A DNA stretch of 64,000 nucleotides from Phanerochaete sordida (GCA_019973155.2 BPQB01000004.1:1116001-1180000); one strand, 5' to 3'; counted from the first letter of the stretch, positions 10,974 to 22,259 are shown. The notes: generated from the sequence alone by a model not told the origin. Program-made: numbers and translations.

Positions 10974-12789
10974 ATGTCCGACCCAGAGTTCGAGCTCACA
11001 ACCCCGCCCCTCAGGCCCCCACTACACGACTCGTCGTCACCTCGCGATGGCGAGATCGTCGTCGACCTCTCGAAGCTCAAAAAATGGCAGGAGGAGCGCA
11101 TCGCGCGTCGGTTGAGGGGAGAGTATGAGTCCGCTGTCCTTCATTTGGCTGAAGTGGTGCGTTGCAATATCACAGCCTTTCAATACGTTACTTATCAGCA
11201 GTAGGTCAATGCAAACATTGAAACACATATGCGTTTGGCCGCTGTGCGTATCGACGGCGCACCGAAGACACGCTCATCCTTCCTCGGATGGCTCGTGCAG
11301 CCCTACCTCGACAAGCCCAACCCCGAGACGCAGACTCTTGGCACTGTCTTGAACGACGCTCGCTCCATCGGTAGCCTGCTGCAAGAGACCGACATCTTCG
11401 AGTCCGTGTACGCCAAGGTTGAGCGCAGCCGGGAGCCAACCGCGCAGCACGGCGACGTCGAGCTCGTGTTCAAGGCCAAGGAGAGGCCGCGGATGTACTT
11501 GAAAACCGCAACCGAGCTCGGAAACAGTGAAGCGGGCGCTGTAAGTAATCCCTCCGGTGTTTTGCCCCCCGAGTGCTCACGCGTGTTTGACAGAGCGCGA
11601 CGTGCCGGGTCCGCAACGCGTTCGGCGGTGCAGAGGCCTTCGAAGCGCACCTCGCCTTCGGCACAACCACACGCGTCGCATACAACGCCTCGCTGAGCGC
11701 GCCGCTTACGCGGTCCCTCGCGACGCGCGGTGAGCTGAGTGTCTTCGGCTTCGAGCGCGACAACACGCCGTTCTGCAGCGCCTTCGAGGGCGTACGCGGC
11801 GTCCGGGCCGTCGTTAGGGTGAGCTAGGTCAGCCACAACACCGCGCGGCACGATGGGCGAGCTGACCGACCCACAGAACGGCACGCTGCGCACAGGCCTC
11901 CACGAACTCGCGTACGAGGGCGTCCTCCGACACGTCGGGAACCTTCAAGCCTCGGCATCCGTCAGGTACGCCTGGCCTGCGCACGATCGATATCCTTTTG
12001 TTTTTCTCATCTCCGGCACTAGCATGCGCGAGGCTGCTGGGCTCTCCGCCAAGAGCGCGCTTTCACACACGTGGACGCGCGACACGCGCGACGACAGCAT
12101 TACAGGCACGCGCGGCGCGTATGTGCGCTTGGCGAACGAGTTCGCAGGACTTGGCGGCGATGCGCACTTCTTCAAGAGCGAGGCTGCGACACAGCTCGTG
12201 CGACCGCTACTGCCCGGCGTGTCTCTGTCATTCGCCGCCCGCGCGGGCGCGCTCTGGCCGCTGGGACCGATGCGCGTCCCGTTCCCCGACCGGTTCCAGC
12301 TCGGCGGTCCGACAAGCGTGCGCATGTTCCGCACGAGCAGCATGGGCCCCCATGACGGACGTATGTGCTATCCTCGCGCTTGTTCGCCAACGATTTTGAC
12401 TGATAGTGTTTTTACAGCTGATTCGCTCGGGGGTGACCTTTTCTGGTCCGCTGGTCTCAGTCTCATTTCCGACATACCCCGAAAACCGCACTGGCCCGTG
12501 AAATTGCACGGGTTCCTGAACGCGGGGAGGCTTGACTCCGTCGACCGCGGTGCGTCTCTTCTCGTATTTCCCCCCCCCCCCTCCCTGACTCAATGCGGCC
12601 TCAGCAAAACCATTCCAAGACTCGCTCGTTTCCACTCTCTCGAAACCCTCAGTATCCGTCGGCCTCGGCATCGTGTATCGCCTCCAAGGCATCCGCATCG
12701 AGATGAACTTCGGGTTGCCAGTTATCGCTGCGAAGGCGGAGGGCACAAGGAAGGGGTTCCAGTTGGGAGTCGGCATGGAATTCCTGTAG
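10974..12789 (+). CDS. SAM50: SAM50/Tob55, mitochondrial outer-membrane beta-barrel assembly protein
   Basis: Seven exons (10974-11156, 11205-11540, 11594-11818, 11877-11965, 12023-12360, 12418-12549, 12605-12789) join in frame. The protein belongs to the Omp85/D15 family: an N-terminal POTRA-like part (residues about 60-160, VNANIETHMRLAAVRIDG) is followed by a barrel. Family marks are FQLGGPTSVRMFR, HDGPDSLGGDLFWSAGLSL (completed across an intron) and the C-terminal strand GFQLGVGMEFL. SAM50 is the core of the sorting and assembly machinery that inserts beta-barrel proteins into the mitochondrial outer membrane. The ATG at 10974 is the first usable start. The gene is divergent from the MATE gene, with about 250 nt between their start codons. 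It appears intact. Confidence 0.92.
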
Positions 12790-13557
12790 ATCTTTGTTGG
12801 TACCATCGTAAGCCTTTACCGCAGACTTCTTTGCAAGATTGTCCTTCGTCCGCTCTACTCCAATAGGTTCCGCCGCTGCTTCTCCCGGTAAGCTTGCCCG
12901 GGAGATGTCGTCTCATCGCCCGATCGAGCGAGCGTCGTCCCTGGAGCGCCACGTCGCGTGGCGCGCCTAGCCTTCATGATATCTTGCTCGTGCGCGCGTC
13001 GCACGACGTCAGTCAGCTGTGGCAGCACAGTTCAGTTCAAGAATCTCCATGCCAACCGCCGACCATCGATGAACATGGTCGATGGAAGCATCTGGACAGC
13101 AATGTATCAAGTGCTGTGAAACGTCTGCGTTCCAGAAGTCCATCGCGTACACCGACCAAGTCCTCGGGATATGGATCTCTGCAGCGAGTCAATCACTCGG
13201 TCTTCGTGGCGCCCTCTCGGTTAAGGATCATACTCTCTTGACACCGTGTCGGATGTCCCGACAAGTCCGTCGCTTCCGACTTCTTTCGTTTAGCTGACCC
13301 CAGCCCAGGCGGTCGGCCTCGTTCGAAAGTCCCGCGGTTTCCACGCTTGACAACTCAGCCCATCGCACGAGAACAAGTTCCATAAAATAGTCTGTTGTGA
13401 GGTTTGCCGAACAGGTAACAGCGATTACAAAGCACGAGAAGCTCGATTATTCAAGTCATACATGATGTCAGTCCGCTCTCATCATACAGAGGTCTTGATA
13501 CATGAGGGATACAGGGATACAACGTCGTCAACGTCATCAAGGAGTCGTTGCAGTCGT
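12790..13557. other. No gene recognised
   Basis: This is the 3' flank of SAM50 running to the 3' end of the reverse-strand peptide gene. Open frames are short and no domain or splice chain is evident. Confidence 0.5.
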
Positions 13558-13765
13558 TCAGAGGCTCGTCGCGAGACTAGTAGGCTTGATCCTTTCGCAG
13601 CACCCAATCTGGCGCGCCTCGAGAGCCTCGCTAAGCACATAGTCATCAGAACGCAGTCTCACGGCGGAGGGAAAGATGCACTCACGGTGCCGGCATCGGC
13701 GCACCGGCCACGATGACGCCCGCGGCCAGAACAGTGAGAGCAGCGAGGATGGACTTGAACTGCAT
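13558..13765 (-). CDS. Small secreted cysteine peptide precursor, 50 aa (copy 2)
   Basis: Two exons (13765-13686 and 13630-13558) flank a 55-nt GT-AG intron, giving 50 residues. The signal peptide is MQFKSILAALTVLAAGVIVA, followed by a short Pro/Ala-rich propeptide (GAPMPAPEALEAR) and a mature part beginning QIGCCERIKPTSLATSL. Total span, exon split and intron length equal those of the copy at 1635. The motif Arg-Gln-(Ile)-Gly-Cys-Cys corresponds to Arg-Gln-Gly-Ala-Cys-Cys-Cys there. The cleavage context LEAR ends in a single Arg rather than Lys-Arg. The C-terminal extension after Cys-Cys is unique to this copy. Function is unknown; secretion is predicted from sequence only. Confidence 0.65.
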
Positions 13766-13888
13766 CGTCTCAGAGAGAGGGAGCTGGAGGGGCTGTCAGT
13801 GGGTAGACCGGAAAGAGGGAGCGGGAGGGGATTCACGATAGAGGTATAGAACGGGCTCTGGGGAAGCGATAGTGGCCCCGCCGCGAAC

Positions 13889-13894
13889 TTTATA
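13889..13894 (-). promoter_or_regulatory. TATA box of small peptide gene copy 2
   Basis: TATAAA on the minus strand lies about 125-130 nt upstream of the ATG at 13765, matching the spacing at copy 1. Confidence 0.6.
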
Positions 13895-16172
13895 CTCATC
13901 CGCAGGCCGGTGGCCTCCGTGTATACCCGCTGCGACGGGGACAGCCACCCTGATGGCCGGTCGTGACAAAGGTCAAGGCGCATTTTCTCGCCTGCAATGA
14001 GCATACTAAGCTGCATCTGGCAAAGGCACGTCTACACCCCTGGCGAAAATAGCACCCAGCACCCGTCACCACGCATGACTGCCCGAGCGAGTGTTCCGAA
14101 GGCGGCACGGGCAAGGTAAGCGACGATCTACCGATGATATGGTGATTCGCGTGGAAGACTGCTGGCATAGATTCCCTCCTCATCGATAGAGCCAAACGTT
14201 CACCCTTGCGTGCAGATAGAAATCAGATGCAGCCTGAAGCGATTGAGACATCACGCACCCTTTTGACTTCGCGCATTTGTGAGGGACGTGCTGCAGCGCG
14301 TCACCTGCCGGGTTCTAGAAGCATTCGCTGTCGCTGTCCGTGTAGTCGCGAGGCTTCGTCCCTGCGTGCACAAGCCTTCTCTATCCCTCGGACATGAGTC
14401 TTGCTTACGCCATCCGGCGTTCAAACTGAATCATGCATGGTTTCAGAATGCATCACCGGCAGCTGAGATTCAGTCAGTACGACAACACGCTCTTCGATTG
14501 CGACGGGCGACATGCCTCGGAGCATGCACGGTGTACATGCGGTGCTGTCGGTCCCTGACAATGACGCGTGTTAGCTGCGCGCGGCGCCGAGCCTTTCCTT
14601 AGCGGAAGCTGGGCGCGATGAGCTGTGTGCATCTGACATGTGTACCTCGCCGATGATACCGCTGTCAATAGAATGTCCGATGCTGTCCATCGGCGATGAG
14701 GTTGCCATGAAATGGTCCACCGGTGCGCCAGACCTAGGAACGCGGAAAGATTTCAATTTCCTGTCCCTGCTATTGAACTTACACGTAAAATTGTCATACC
14801 TGCAGGTCGCAGCGCCCAAGTACTGTCTTATCCATGCGATTCTTAGACGAGCTTCGAAGGTATAACGTACTTCTACGTAACACCAAACGAGGCGTGGAGC
14901 AGACCGTAACCCTGTCAGGATAAGTCGCGTTTCAGAACTCACTTGAATTCATTAGAATGGCTCACCGCAGTGCGGACTGCGGCTTTGGTCTATCTTCGAC
15001 AGCCGATTCGTCGCTGATAGTACCTGATTCGGTGTGCGCAGACCCGTCTAATCCTGTTCCAGGACGATTGGGAGAGCGTTCTCAGCATCTGCTTCCGCGG
15101 TCGTGGCACAGACACACCAAGTACGGCTAGTCCACAGCGACCCCTCCAGCGTAGACTTTATCGTGCCCTGACGCGTGGATTCGAAACTCGATGAGCCCGG
15201 GTAACTGTCTCAGGAGCGGACTTAGTCTACCGTCAGAAGACCACAGCACGGAAGTTCAGGAGAAAACGCACGAGAGTCCTTCAGTCATCGATACGATCTC
15301 CGGTTTCCGGCCCAGCGCCACCAGCCTGTTGTATATCTAGGCCTCCCACGCGCAGCTGTTCTGAGCTTCTCTCTGCCACGGCCCGCTGCGTTCGAACACG
15401 TTCAAGCGCATGACGTTCGCACTCGTCTGGGGTACAACACTGAGAGAGGAGTCGCTAGATAACAGATGACGTAAGTCAACCTCACTTCACCATCCTGCCA
15501 AAGACTCTCGTGCACTGCCACCTGTAAGTAATCGGGCGTACCGATAACCACTCGAACAGTTGAACGCTACTTGACTGTCTTTCCTGCTATGTCCCCGCGC
15601 TCGGTGGCTGTTTGTCGGCCACCGCAACGCTAGGCGAGCCGCGCGTTTCGGTACGCCCCAAGTATGATTCAATCAGGGACGGCGCCGTTGGCATGGCGAA
15701 AGGCTATCCTGTCTCGCGCGCAGCTGTGCGTCGCCAACTTTCTGGATTTCTCTGCCGCACTCCAGGCCGCCACGGAAGGCTCAGGACCACGTAAAGCACG
15801 CGGAAGTCCTATGAAATGGAGGGGTGAGTGGTAACGCCCGGATTCCGGCAGCCTGCGCCCTTGCGCGCCCGCGACATCACGCTGGGACATGTATTTTATT
15901 CCTGCATCATGATCGGCCAGATCGTTAACTGGAAAGGCACCGGAGTAACAGACACGAGGCCCCTTATATCCACGCCCAGAGCCATCAGACCAATTTCCCC
16001 CTGTTGCTTGTTCTTCACGCCGTCGCATTTGTGAGCCTGGGGACTCATTTGGTGCTTGGACCCTGCGGTTTCTCTGCTTCTTCGACGAACGCTATGCTCT
16101 GCGCTCGTTGAGCCACTGCAGGTCACGGACACAGCTTCAATTCCGGTCCCGCATGCTCTAGTGTCTCGCCAA
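13895..16172. other. No gene recognised (2.3 kb)
   Basis: I find no frame with domain-like or signal-like sequence and no chain of GT-AG exons. The final few hundred bases are probably the promoter of the first DUF6533 gene. A decayed mobile element is possible but cannot be shown. Confidence 0.4.
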
Positions 16173-17892
16173 ATGTCCAATTCAACACAGAATGCTACAA
16201 CAACCCAGGAGGAGAGCGTAACCGCGGCCGCATACGCGAACTTGTACGTCCGCCTTCCTCCACAAGTTCAACGTTCTGACACGTAGCCATAGCGTGCGAG
16301 GCAACTACTTCAGCATGTCGTCTCGGGGTGAGTCTTGGTTCTTCGCTGCGTAGCCCGGCTAACCAGTCCTCGCAGTGCTTTTTCTCTGGGAATTCTGCGT
16401 TACATTTGACGATGAGGTCGAATACGTCTGGAGAGGAAGATGGACACCCGCTACTATTCTCTACATGATCAATCGCTATGTGAACGTCGTGATCACCCTC
16501 CTGGAACTGTTGGATCAAGCACCGTTTCAAACCGAACAGGTGCGCCACACTTTCTGCTGACTTTCGTCGCAGCGCTGACGTGGACACAGAGGTATGTCCT
16601 AACATGCTCGCGTAGTGCTTTGTGCTCAAGCGTGACAGCTGTGGGCCATTCGTTCGCGTTCTACAGTCTTTACTAGTCGTCGCATTGTTTATTGTTGCCG
16701 GTGAGTTGTGGCGCGTTCGCACCTTTCGGGCCTTCTAATCGCGTCTAGCCTTCGCCACTATACGAGTCTACGCCATCTGGAACTACAACTGGAAACCGGC
16801 CTTGTTAATCCTGCTCTTGTCGCTTATTTCGCCGATCATCAGTATCGTCAGTCAGAGTCGGTCCCGCTTCATACGTGTCGCTTACTCTCCCCATACTCCT
16901 CGCAGATTATGGACGTCGACCAACTCCCTGCAATTGCGCCACCACCATCAGTCGGGTGCGCAGTGTACACGATGATGACACCCGATATGTTCAGCAGGTG
17001 CGCCAATTTCTCGTGCAGAGCTTGGGCATTTCTGACTATCCCTCACTCTCGCAGATGTGAGCGATTCGTTGCCAGCGTCGAGGCATGACGTGCTGACGTT
17101 CCTCAGTGACGATCATCAATCGTGCTTCGACTGTGGCGTACGACGGGGTCGTGCTGCTTCTGACGGTCGCGCGGGCCATGAGCCTCAGGCAGGACTCTAT
17201 ACGGCTGCGGGTCAGGGACGGTATTATGGCACTCATTCTTCGAGACGGTGAGGGCACTCCGTGCATGAGGTCTTCGTCCGCGCTGACCGACGAGGAACTC
17301 AGGCGCTCTATATTTCTTGTATGTGTCTTGTCGACGATCTTGCATGTCGGCGTATATCTGACGCCCTCGCAGAGCTCTTCTATGCATAAACTTAACACAA
17401 ATTATCATGTCAGCCGAGCTGGCGGTGAGTTGCTACCTTTATGACCCTTCGCCACGGCGAGACTCACAAGAGGTATCGCCCATAAGGGAAACAACAACAT
17501 CGCCTATTATGTCTCTCCGTGAGTAGATAGAGATGCTCAGCTTTCCGATCCTGATGTGCCTGCCTAGTATGACCTCCGTGCTTATATCTCGCTTTCTCAT
17601 CGACCTACGAAAAGCTGCCGCGAAAGAAGATCAGCGCCTTCGGGAAGCCACGTCGGTGTTCCTGACAACGGAAATCCAGGGCCCGAGTATGTTCGGCATG
17701 GCGACTGACGGCCTCGGAATCGCCAGCCTCGCAGGCCCTTTGGCTACCAGCGTCCTCAGTCCCCTGACGAGCAACTCGGACTACCCGGACACTGAGCACT
17801 GCTTCGAGGAGATACACGAGCTGCAGGGGTTTAAGGCTGCGTGCGATAGTAGCGATACCGTAAAGCATGTAGTACCAGATCAGGTGGTGTAA
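16173..17892 (+). CDS. DUF6533-type seven-helix membrane protein (copy 1), with two 2-nt micro-exons
   Basis: Thirteen exons join in frame to 365 residues: 16173-16243, 16287-16327, 16376-16539, 16590-16591, 16639-16700, 16749-16846, 16906-16997, 17055-17056, 17107-17247, 17303-17318, 17373-17424, 17487-17518, 17568-17892. The start SYANF/YFSMSSRVLFLWEF and FDDEVEYVWRGRW match the basidiomycete DUF6533 pattern. Later helices include LQSLLVVALFIVAAFATIRV, VAYDGVVLLLTVARAM, GALYF and YVSPMTSVLISRFLIDLR, about seven in all. The acidic tail of about 100 residues is cytosolic by inference. Function of the family is unknown; a receptor-like role is often supposed from topology only. The tandem copy at 19488 has identical lengths for most internal exons. 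Confidence 0.8.
16590..16591 (+). other. Micro-exon of 2 nt (AG) in DUF6533 copy 1
   Basis: The introns 16540-16589 (50 nt) and 16592-16638 (47 nt) flank the dinucleotide AG. Joining CAG + AG + C TGT gives Gln-Ser-Cys-Gly-Pro-Phe. The same arrangement gives Lys-Ser-Cys-Gly-Pro-Phe in copy 2. A single-intron alternative using the acceptor at about 16616 also keeps frame here and adds seven residues, but has no counterpart in copy 2. Confidence 0.65.
17055..17056 (+). other. Micro-exon of 2 nt (AT) in DUF6533 copy 1
   Basis: The introns 16998-17054 (57 nt, branch-like tctgact) and 17057-17106 (50 nt, branch-like gctgacg) flank AT. AG + AT + TG ACG reads Arg-Leu-Thr and enters the next helix in frame. 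Skipping the dinucleotide shifts the frame. Retaining the first intron is in frame here, but in copy 2 the equivalent intron contains an immediate stop. Confidence 0.65.
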
Positions 17893-19487
17893 AGTGCCCC
17901 CAGGCTGACGTCCAACTTGTACGCTCCTTAACGTTGCCTTCGTTAATTCACCGTAGAGTGGTGCTTTCTTTCTTCCGCCGTGTACGATCAGCGCTTTGCG
18001 TGTGTCTAGAGGATGATTGCGAGGCGGCCGCAGAGTAGACCTTTGATGCATTCCACTCAGCGGACACGCTCGATTGCACAGGATGTCCGAGAACGGGGGC
18101 GCGGAAGCACCGGGCGGGGCGGGTTATTTGCTTCCGCGCGACCCTAGGGTTTGGCTCATTGAATCATCGGACGAATGAAGGGCGACTGATGTTTACCCAG
18201 TTGACGTAGAGCCACGTCAATCTGCGTGGTGGGATCGGTAAAGGAGCAAGAATCAGATCTCTCGTGCCGTCCTCATGATGGTCAGGATCGTCGCTCCTGC
18301 GGAAGCTGACTCGTGGGCCGGGACGTTTGTTCCGCACATGCACGATACAGCCATTGCCTCCCTCGGGCGCCGCGTGCCTGTGCTGGGCTACGCGCCGCTT
18401 CAAAAGCGGCAAGTGACGCGTCTGCTGAGAGCCGCGTCTGCGGTCAAAAGACTGAGTGGTAAGTGGAATTGCTCGTCATCATGCATTCATGCTTCGAGTC
18501 CGGAAGCCACGTTCGCGGGTCAGGCTCATTCTGAGAGCCGGGAACGCTACAGATACATCGCATGATGAGCCAGACGCTGCCTTTCGTAGCTCGAGCTGTT
18601 CCCGAATCCTGGCTAGACAGCAAGTCGGCAGGCGCGTTCAAGTTACCGTGGACGCGGGCCTAGAGCCGGAGATTACGTAAGCGATCAGCGGGGCGCCGAC
18701 GCCCGAGTTTCGCGGAACCATTTTTTCTTCTGACCTCGGCGTGGGAGCGTTCGACTCGCCAGGACTCGCCCAGCCCAACAAGGCCCAACAGTCCACCATC
18801 GCCATGCTAGGTCGAGCGTACACCGCTGATATCGGCGAGTGTCCGTCGTCCGCAGTCCGGTGGTTGTCTCTCACGTCGGTCAAGCTGGCCGGGCTTGGCT
18901 CGGGTAGGAAGTAGCAGGGATAATGATTATAGCCCGCGCGCCGAGGGACTTCCAATAGCGTTCTGTTGCGTGCTCCTGCGCCCGTGACACGTGCAGGACA
19001 CGGAGTTCTCTCTTTTTGAACTCCTGAGCGTCTCGTATGGCTCTCACGAAGCAAGTGCGCCACCATCTCCTCAAATATTTCCTTAACGCCTTGACGGTTC
19101 GCGACAAACGAGGCCACGGGCGACATACTAGACTGCTCGCGATGCGTGCTGTCGTTCTCCATGTAATCTCTGCCAAGAAGAGTGCCACACCGCGACTCTT
19201 CCAGCGCGCAGCGTACTAAGCACCGTTGCATAACGCAACCCGAGACATCCGAAACTTGGGTACAACTACCATCATGATGGTGAAGTTACCAATACGAGCC
19301 TTCAGGCACCGATAGACGACACAAAAGTATCGCGCCGAGAATCCTATGAATACGAGGTCTCCGGCGGGCATTCCTCGACGCCGAAACTCCTTCCTGACAC
19401 TGTCACATCTTGGCTGCGACAACCCTGGTCAAGAACGGGGTGCATGTCACTCTTCGGACGCCATAGGTCAACGGCTTGCGTGACGAT
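17893..19487. other. No gene recognised (1.6 kb)
   Basis: The spacer between the tandem DUF6533 genes. A 197-codon minus-strand open frame (18638-19231) and a plus frame at 18275 have no recognisable domains and no codon pattern like the neighbours. The last part is the promoter of copy 2. Confidence 0.4.
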
Positions 19488-21134
19488 ATGACCCGCTCAC
19501 CGCTCGACGACACTTCCGCAGCTCCTCTGAGCGCTACTGAGAGCTACGCCAACTTGTGAGGGCCGCAAGTCCAACATACATTCACAAGCTCATGCTTCGT
19601 ATCCAGCGTGCGGAACAACTACTTTAGTGTCTCTGCGAGAGGTATGGATCTTCACTTGTGGCGGTCCTTGTGTGCTTACACTCTCGCCACAGTGCTCTTC
19701 CTCTGGGATTACTGTCTCACCATCGACCGCGAGGTGCAGTACATATGGAACAGCAAGGCTTCTCCAGCATCCGCCCTCTTCCTCATCAACCGCTATGCAA
19801 ATCTCTTGATTACAATTATGGAGCTACTCGAGCAGGGGTCGTTTCAGACAGCCAAAGTGCGTTTTAAATTTGGTTCCAAAGCGTCGATGTGCTCATCCAC
19901 ATTCTGCAGAGGTGAGATCTTACAGCACAGACGTAAGGCGCAGCTAATTTTGGGAGCAGCTGTGGACCGTTCATCCGAATTCTGGAGTCGATGCTGCTGG
20001 TCGTGTCATTAATCGCGGCAGGTGCGCGGCTCAGTCGGTTTTGTTTTTTGAGTGCGCTGAACGCTCGGACCAGCATTTGCGACGCTACGAATCTACGCCA
20101 TCTGGGACTGTGACTGGCGTCCAGCCCTTCCAGTGGGGATGCTGGGTCTTGCGTCCTTCGCTCTCAATATCGTGCGTCGTGCCCTAATCGTCGAATATGT
20201 GATCACTAACATCCCTCCTGCTAGTTGATATATGCGAATCAAACGACTGAGAAAGCACCTGCACCTTCCACTGGCTGCGCAGCGGAGATTCGAATACCGT
20301 ATTATCGGTATCATCAGTAAGTTGTGGCGCACGACCTGTCAGCGGGGGCCCAATGCTGACTCTCTGCCTCGTAGGCGTACGTAGCCGTAGCCATCCCTGA
20401 GCATATCGGAACTCAGCCTTTCATTGCAGTCCTCTTTGCGACGCAGGCTATGACGGTGGCGTACGACGCAATAGCCTTAGTCCTAACGATTGTCAAGACC
20501 GTTCAGATTCGAAGAACGCAGCGCCACACTAGGACTAGTATCCTTAAGCTGCTGGTCACAGATGGTACGTCCTCCTCCTCCGACCGATATCCAGGTGCTG
20601 AAGCCTGTCCTCCGTAGGCACACTGTACTTCTTGTACGCACAGCGTTGTCATGCGGACCGGTTGGCTGCTAACATGTGACCCGCAGTACCTTCTTTTCTC
20701 TCAACCTTGCGTCAACCCTAGTCACAGCTGAAGTCGCGGTAAGTCACTGATGGCCACCACCATGATAGATGCTGATCTGCGCGTTGTAGGGAGACAACGT
20801 GAATTACGTTGGATATTATGTGGCGCCGTAAGTCGACCGGGAGATACCTGCTTGTCGAGGACTCACTTCGTTCAGGGTAACGTCGCTCATGATCTCGCAC
20901 TTCCTGCTCAAGCTGCGGGAGGTCAGCCAACAACAAGATTCAGCCAATCGTTCTTCCGTCTATCTCACTTCGTATATCTGGACTGCCGGCGAGGCATCAG
21001 ACGCGATAGGCATGACGAGTCTCGCAGGTCCTCTCGGCAAGCACGCTACTGGCTTTGATGACTACGACCAAAGTTACGGAAGAGTCGAAGGTATTGATGA
21101 GCCTGTAGAGCTCTTGCCTGTCCCGCCGACGTAA
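19488..21134 (+). CDS. DUF6533-type seven-helix membrane protein (copy 2), with two 2-nt micro-exons
   Basis: Thirteen exons join in frame to 340 residues: 19488-19555, 19607-19641, 19693-19856, 19910-19911, 19960-20021, 20074-20171, 20225-20316, 20375-20376, 20430-20564, 20618-20633, 20687-20738, 20790-20827, 20876-21134. Exons 3 to 8 have exactly the same lengths as in copy 1 (164, 2, 62, 98, 92, 2), as do exons 10 and 11 (16, 52). Marks include VSARVLFLWDYCLTIDREVQ, FLINRYANLLITIMELLEQG, ATLRIYAIWDCDWRPALP and VGYYVAPVTSLMISHFLLKL. It is a plain tandem duplicate with diverged loops and tail. Function is unknown. Confidence 0.8.
19910..19911 (+). other. Micro-exon of 2 nt (AG) in DUF6533 copy 2
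   Basis: The flanking introns are 19857-19909 (53 nt) and 19912-19959 (48 nt, CTAAT branch-like). AAA + AG + C TGT gives Lys-Ser-Cys-Gly-Pro-Phe. I found no single-intron alternative that keeps the frame of the following helix, so the dinucleotide exon appears required. Confidence 0.75.
20375..20376 (+). other. Micro-exon of 2 nt (GC) in DUF6533 copy 2
   Basis: The introns 20317-20374 (58 nt) and 20377-20429 (53 nt, begins gtacgt, ends ttgcag) flank GC. CA + GC + TC CTC reads Gln-Leu-Leu-Phe-Ala and leads into VAYDAIALVLTI. Without the dinucleotide every acceptor tested gives a stop or a shifted frame. Position and length match the AT micro-exon of copy 1. Confidence 0.75.
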
Positions 21135-21564
21135 GCTAGGAGGCAGTGGCGACCTCGTAGCGTTTATTTGCCCACTGTCTCTCATTTTCGCTTCCAATCG
21201 TTTGGCGTCGTCTACTTGTACAGGCTGTCTGTAATGTCACTCCTTGCGCTTCTCGCTGATTTTCTCCCTTCGTCGCATGTCCTAAATCGCTGAGTAACGT
21301 CCCACTTGCCACAGTGATGAGAGAATGATCATGGTATGTGTAGGATCTTGAACTAGGAGGAGCGGAGGCTTCTCGGAGCTCGGCAGTCGGGCGTCTCTGA
21401 ATGGCGTCTATTGGAGGGCGCTTCGTTCTGTCCTCCGTCCGAGAGTTGGTCTCGCTCACCCTTCACCTCGCGGGCTTGGAGTGTATTAACTAGGGGACAA
21501 AGGTATGTGGAAGGCACAGCCGTACGTACCATTTTACACTACTGAACAGTGCCAACAGGCTGCC

Positions 21565-22029
21565 ATGGTTCTCCCGCACGACCTCTGCTCGCACATCCAA
21601 AACGCCTTCCGGGCACGGCATCGGCTGGTCTGCGTCCCGCACACGACGCAAAACCTCGGCATCCTCTCCATCCTCCTGCGCGCGGGCTTCGTCTCGAACG
21701 TGACGCGCGGCACGACCGCGCAGCCGTCGCCGGAGGACTTCCACACCGCGAGCGACGCGCAGCGGCGGATATGGGCCGAGCTCAAGTACCGCGAGGACCG
21801 CCCCGTGCTCAGCGCGATGGAGCTCGTCAGCAAGCCGAGCCGCAAGATATACATGGACCGCAAGGAGATCCTGCTCCTCGCCACCGGCCGCCGGGTGCAG
21901 CGCCAGAAGCCCCTGCGCCTCGGCGAGATCGCTGTCGTGCGGACGGACGACCGGGAGCATGAGTGGTTGGAGGCGCGGGAAGCGTTGCAGTTGCGGTTGA
22001 ACGGCGAGGTGATCTGCAGGGCGTGGTAG
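21565..22029 (+). CDS. MRPS8: Mitochondrial small-subunit ribosomal protein uS8m
   Basis: An intronless frame of 154 residues begins MVLPHDLCSHIQNAFRARHR and ends GEVICRAW, the hallmark C-terminus of S8. The middle segment (SMELVSKPSRKIY-like, here SAMELVSKPSRKIYMDRKEI) matches the RVSRPGLRIY block of bacterial S8. An in-frame ATG at 21505 is possible, but the shorter start fits the family better. The protein binds the 12S-type rRNA in the mitoribosomal small subunit. The gene converges on Sin1, with about 230 nt of spacer holding nothing evident. Confidence 0.85.
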   Translation: MVLPHDLCSHIQNAFRARHRLVCVPHTTQNLGILSILLRAGFVSNVTRGTTAQPSPEDFHTASDAQRRIWAELKYREDRPVLSAMELVSKPSRKIYMDRKEILLLATGRRVQRQKPLRLGEIAVVRTDDREHEWLEAREALQLRLNGEVICRAW

Positions 22030-22259
22030 TGCTGGGTAGTGCTTTTGTCATCTGTGAGGCTCATTTCGATACCTCATGCGCTTTGCACTGACAGCCTTAC
22101 AGAGACCTTTTATAGTATTCATCTCGTCATTTTCTCCTTCCAATGTGCCCTCGTGAACTACCAAGAACATCTCCGTATCCATTCTGACCTCCAGAACTAC
22201 ACTATAAGTTATCTTACAGCGACCGCAGACGACTGGCTGTCCAGCCTGGGACTGCCCGT

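Noticed and set aside
18638..19231. 197-codon minus-strand open frame between the DUF6533 genes
   Set aside because: No domain, no start context, no neighbouring exons, and mixed composition. Treated as chance.
16173..21134. Mating-type B (pheromone receptor) locus
   Set aside because: The seven-helix proteins follow the DUF6533 pattern, not the STE3 receptor pattern, and no CaaX pheromone genes were found.
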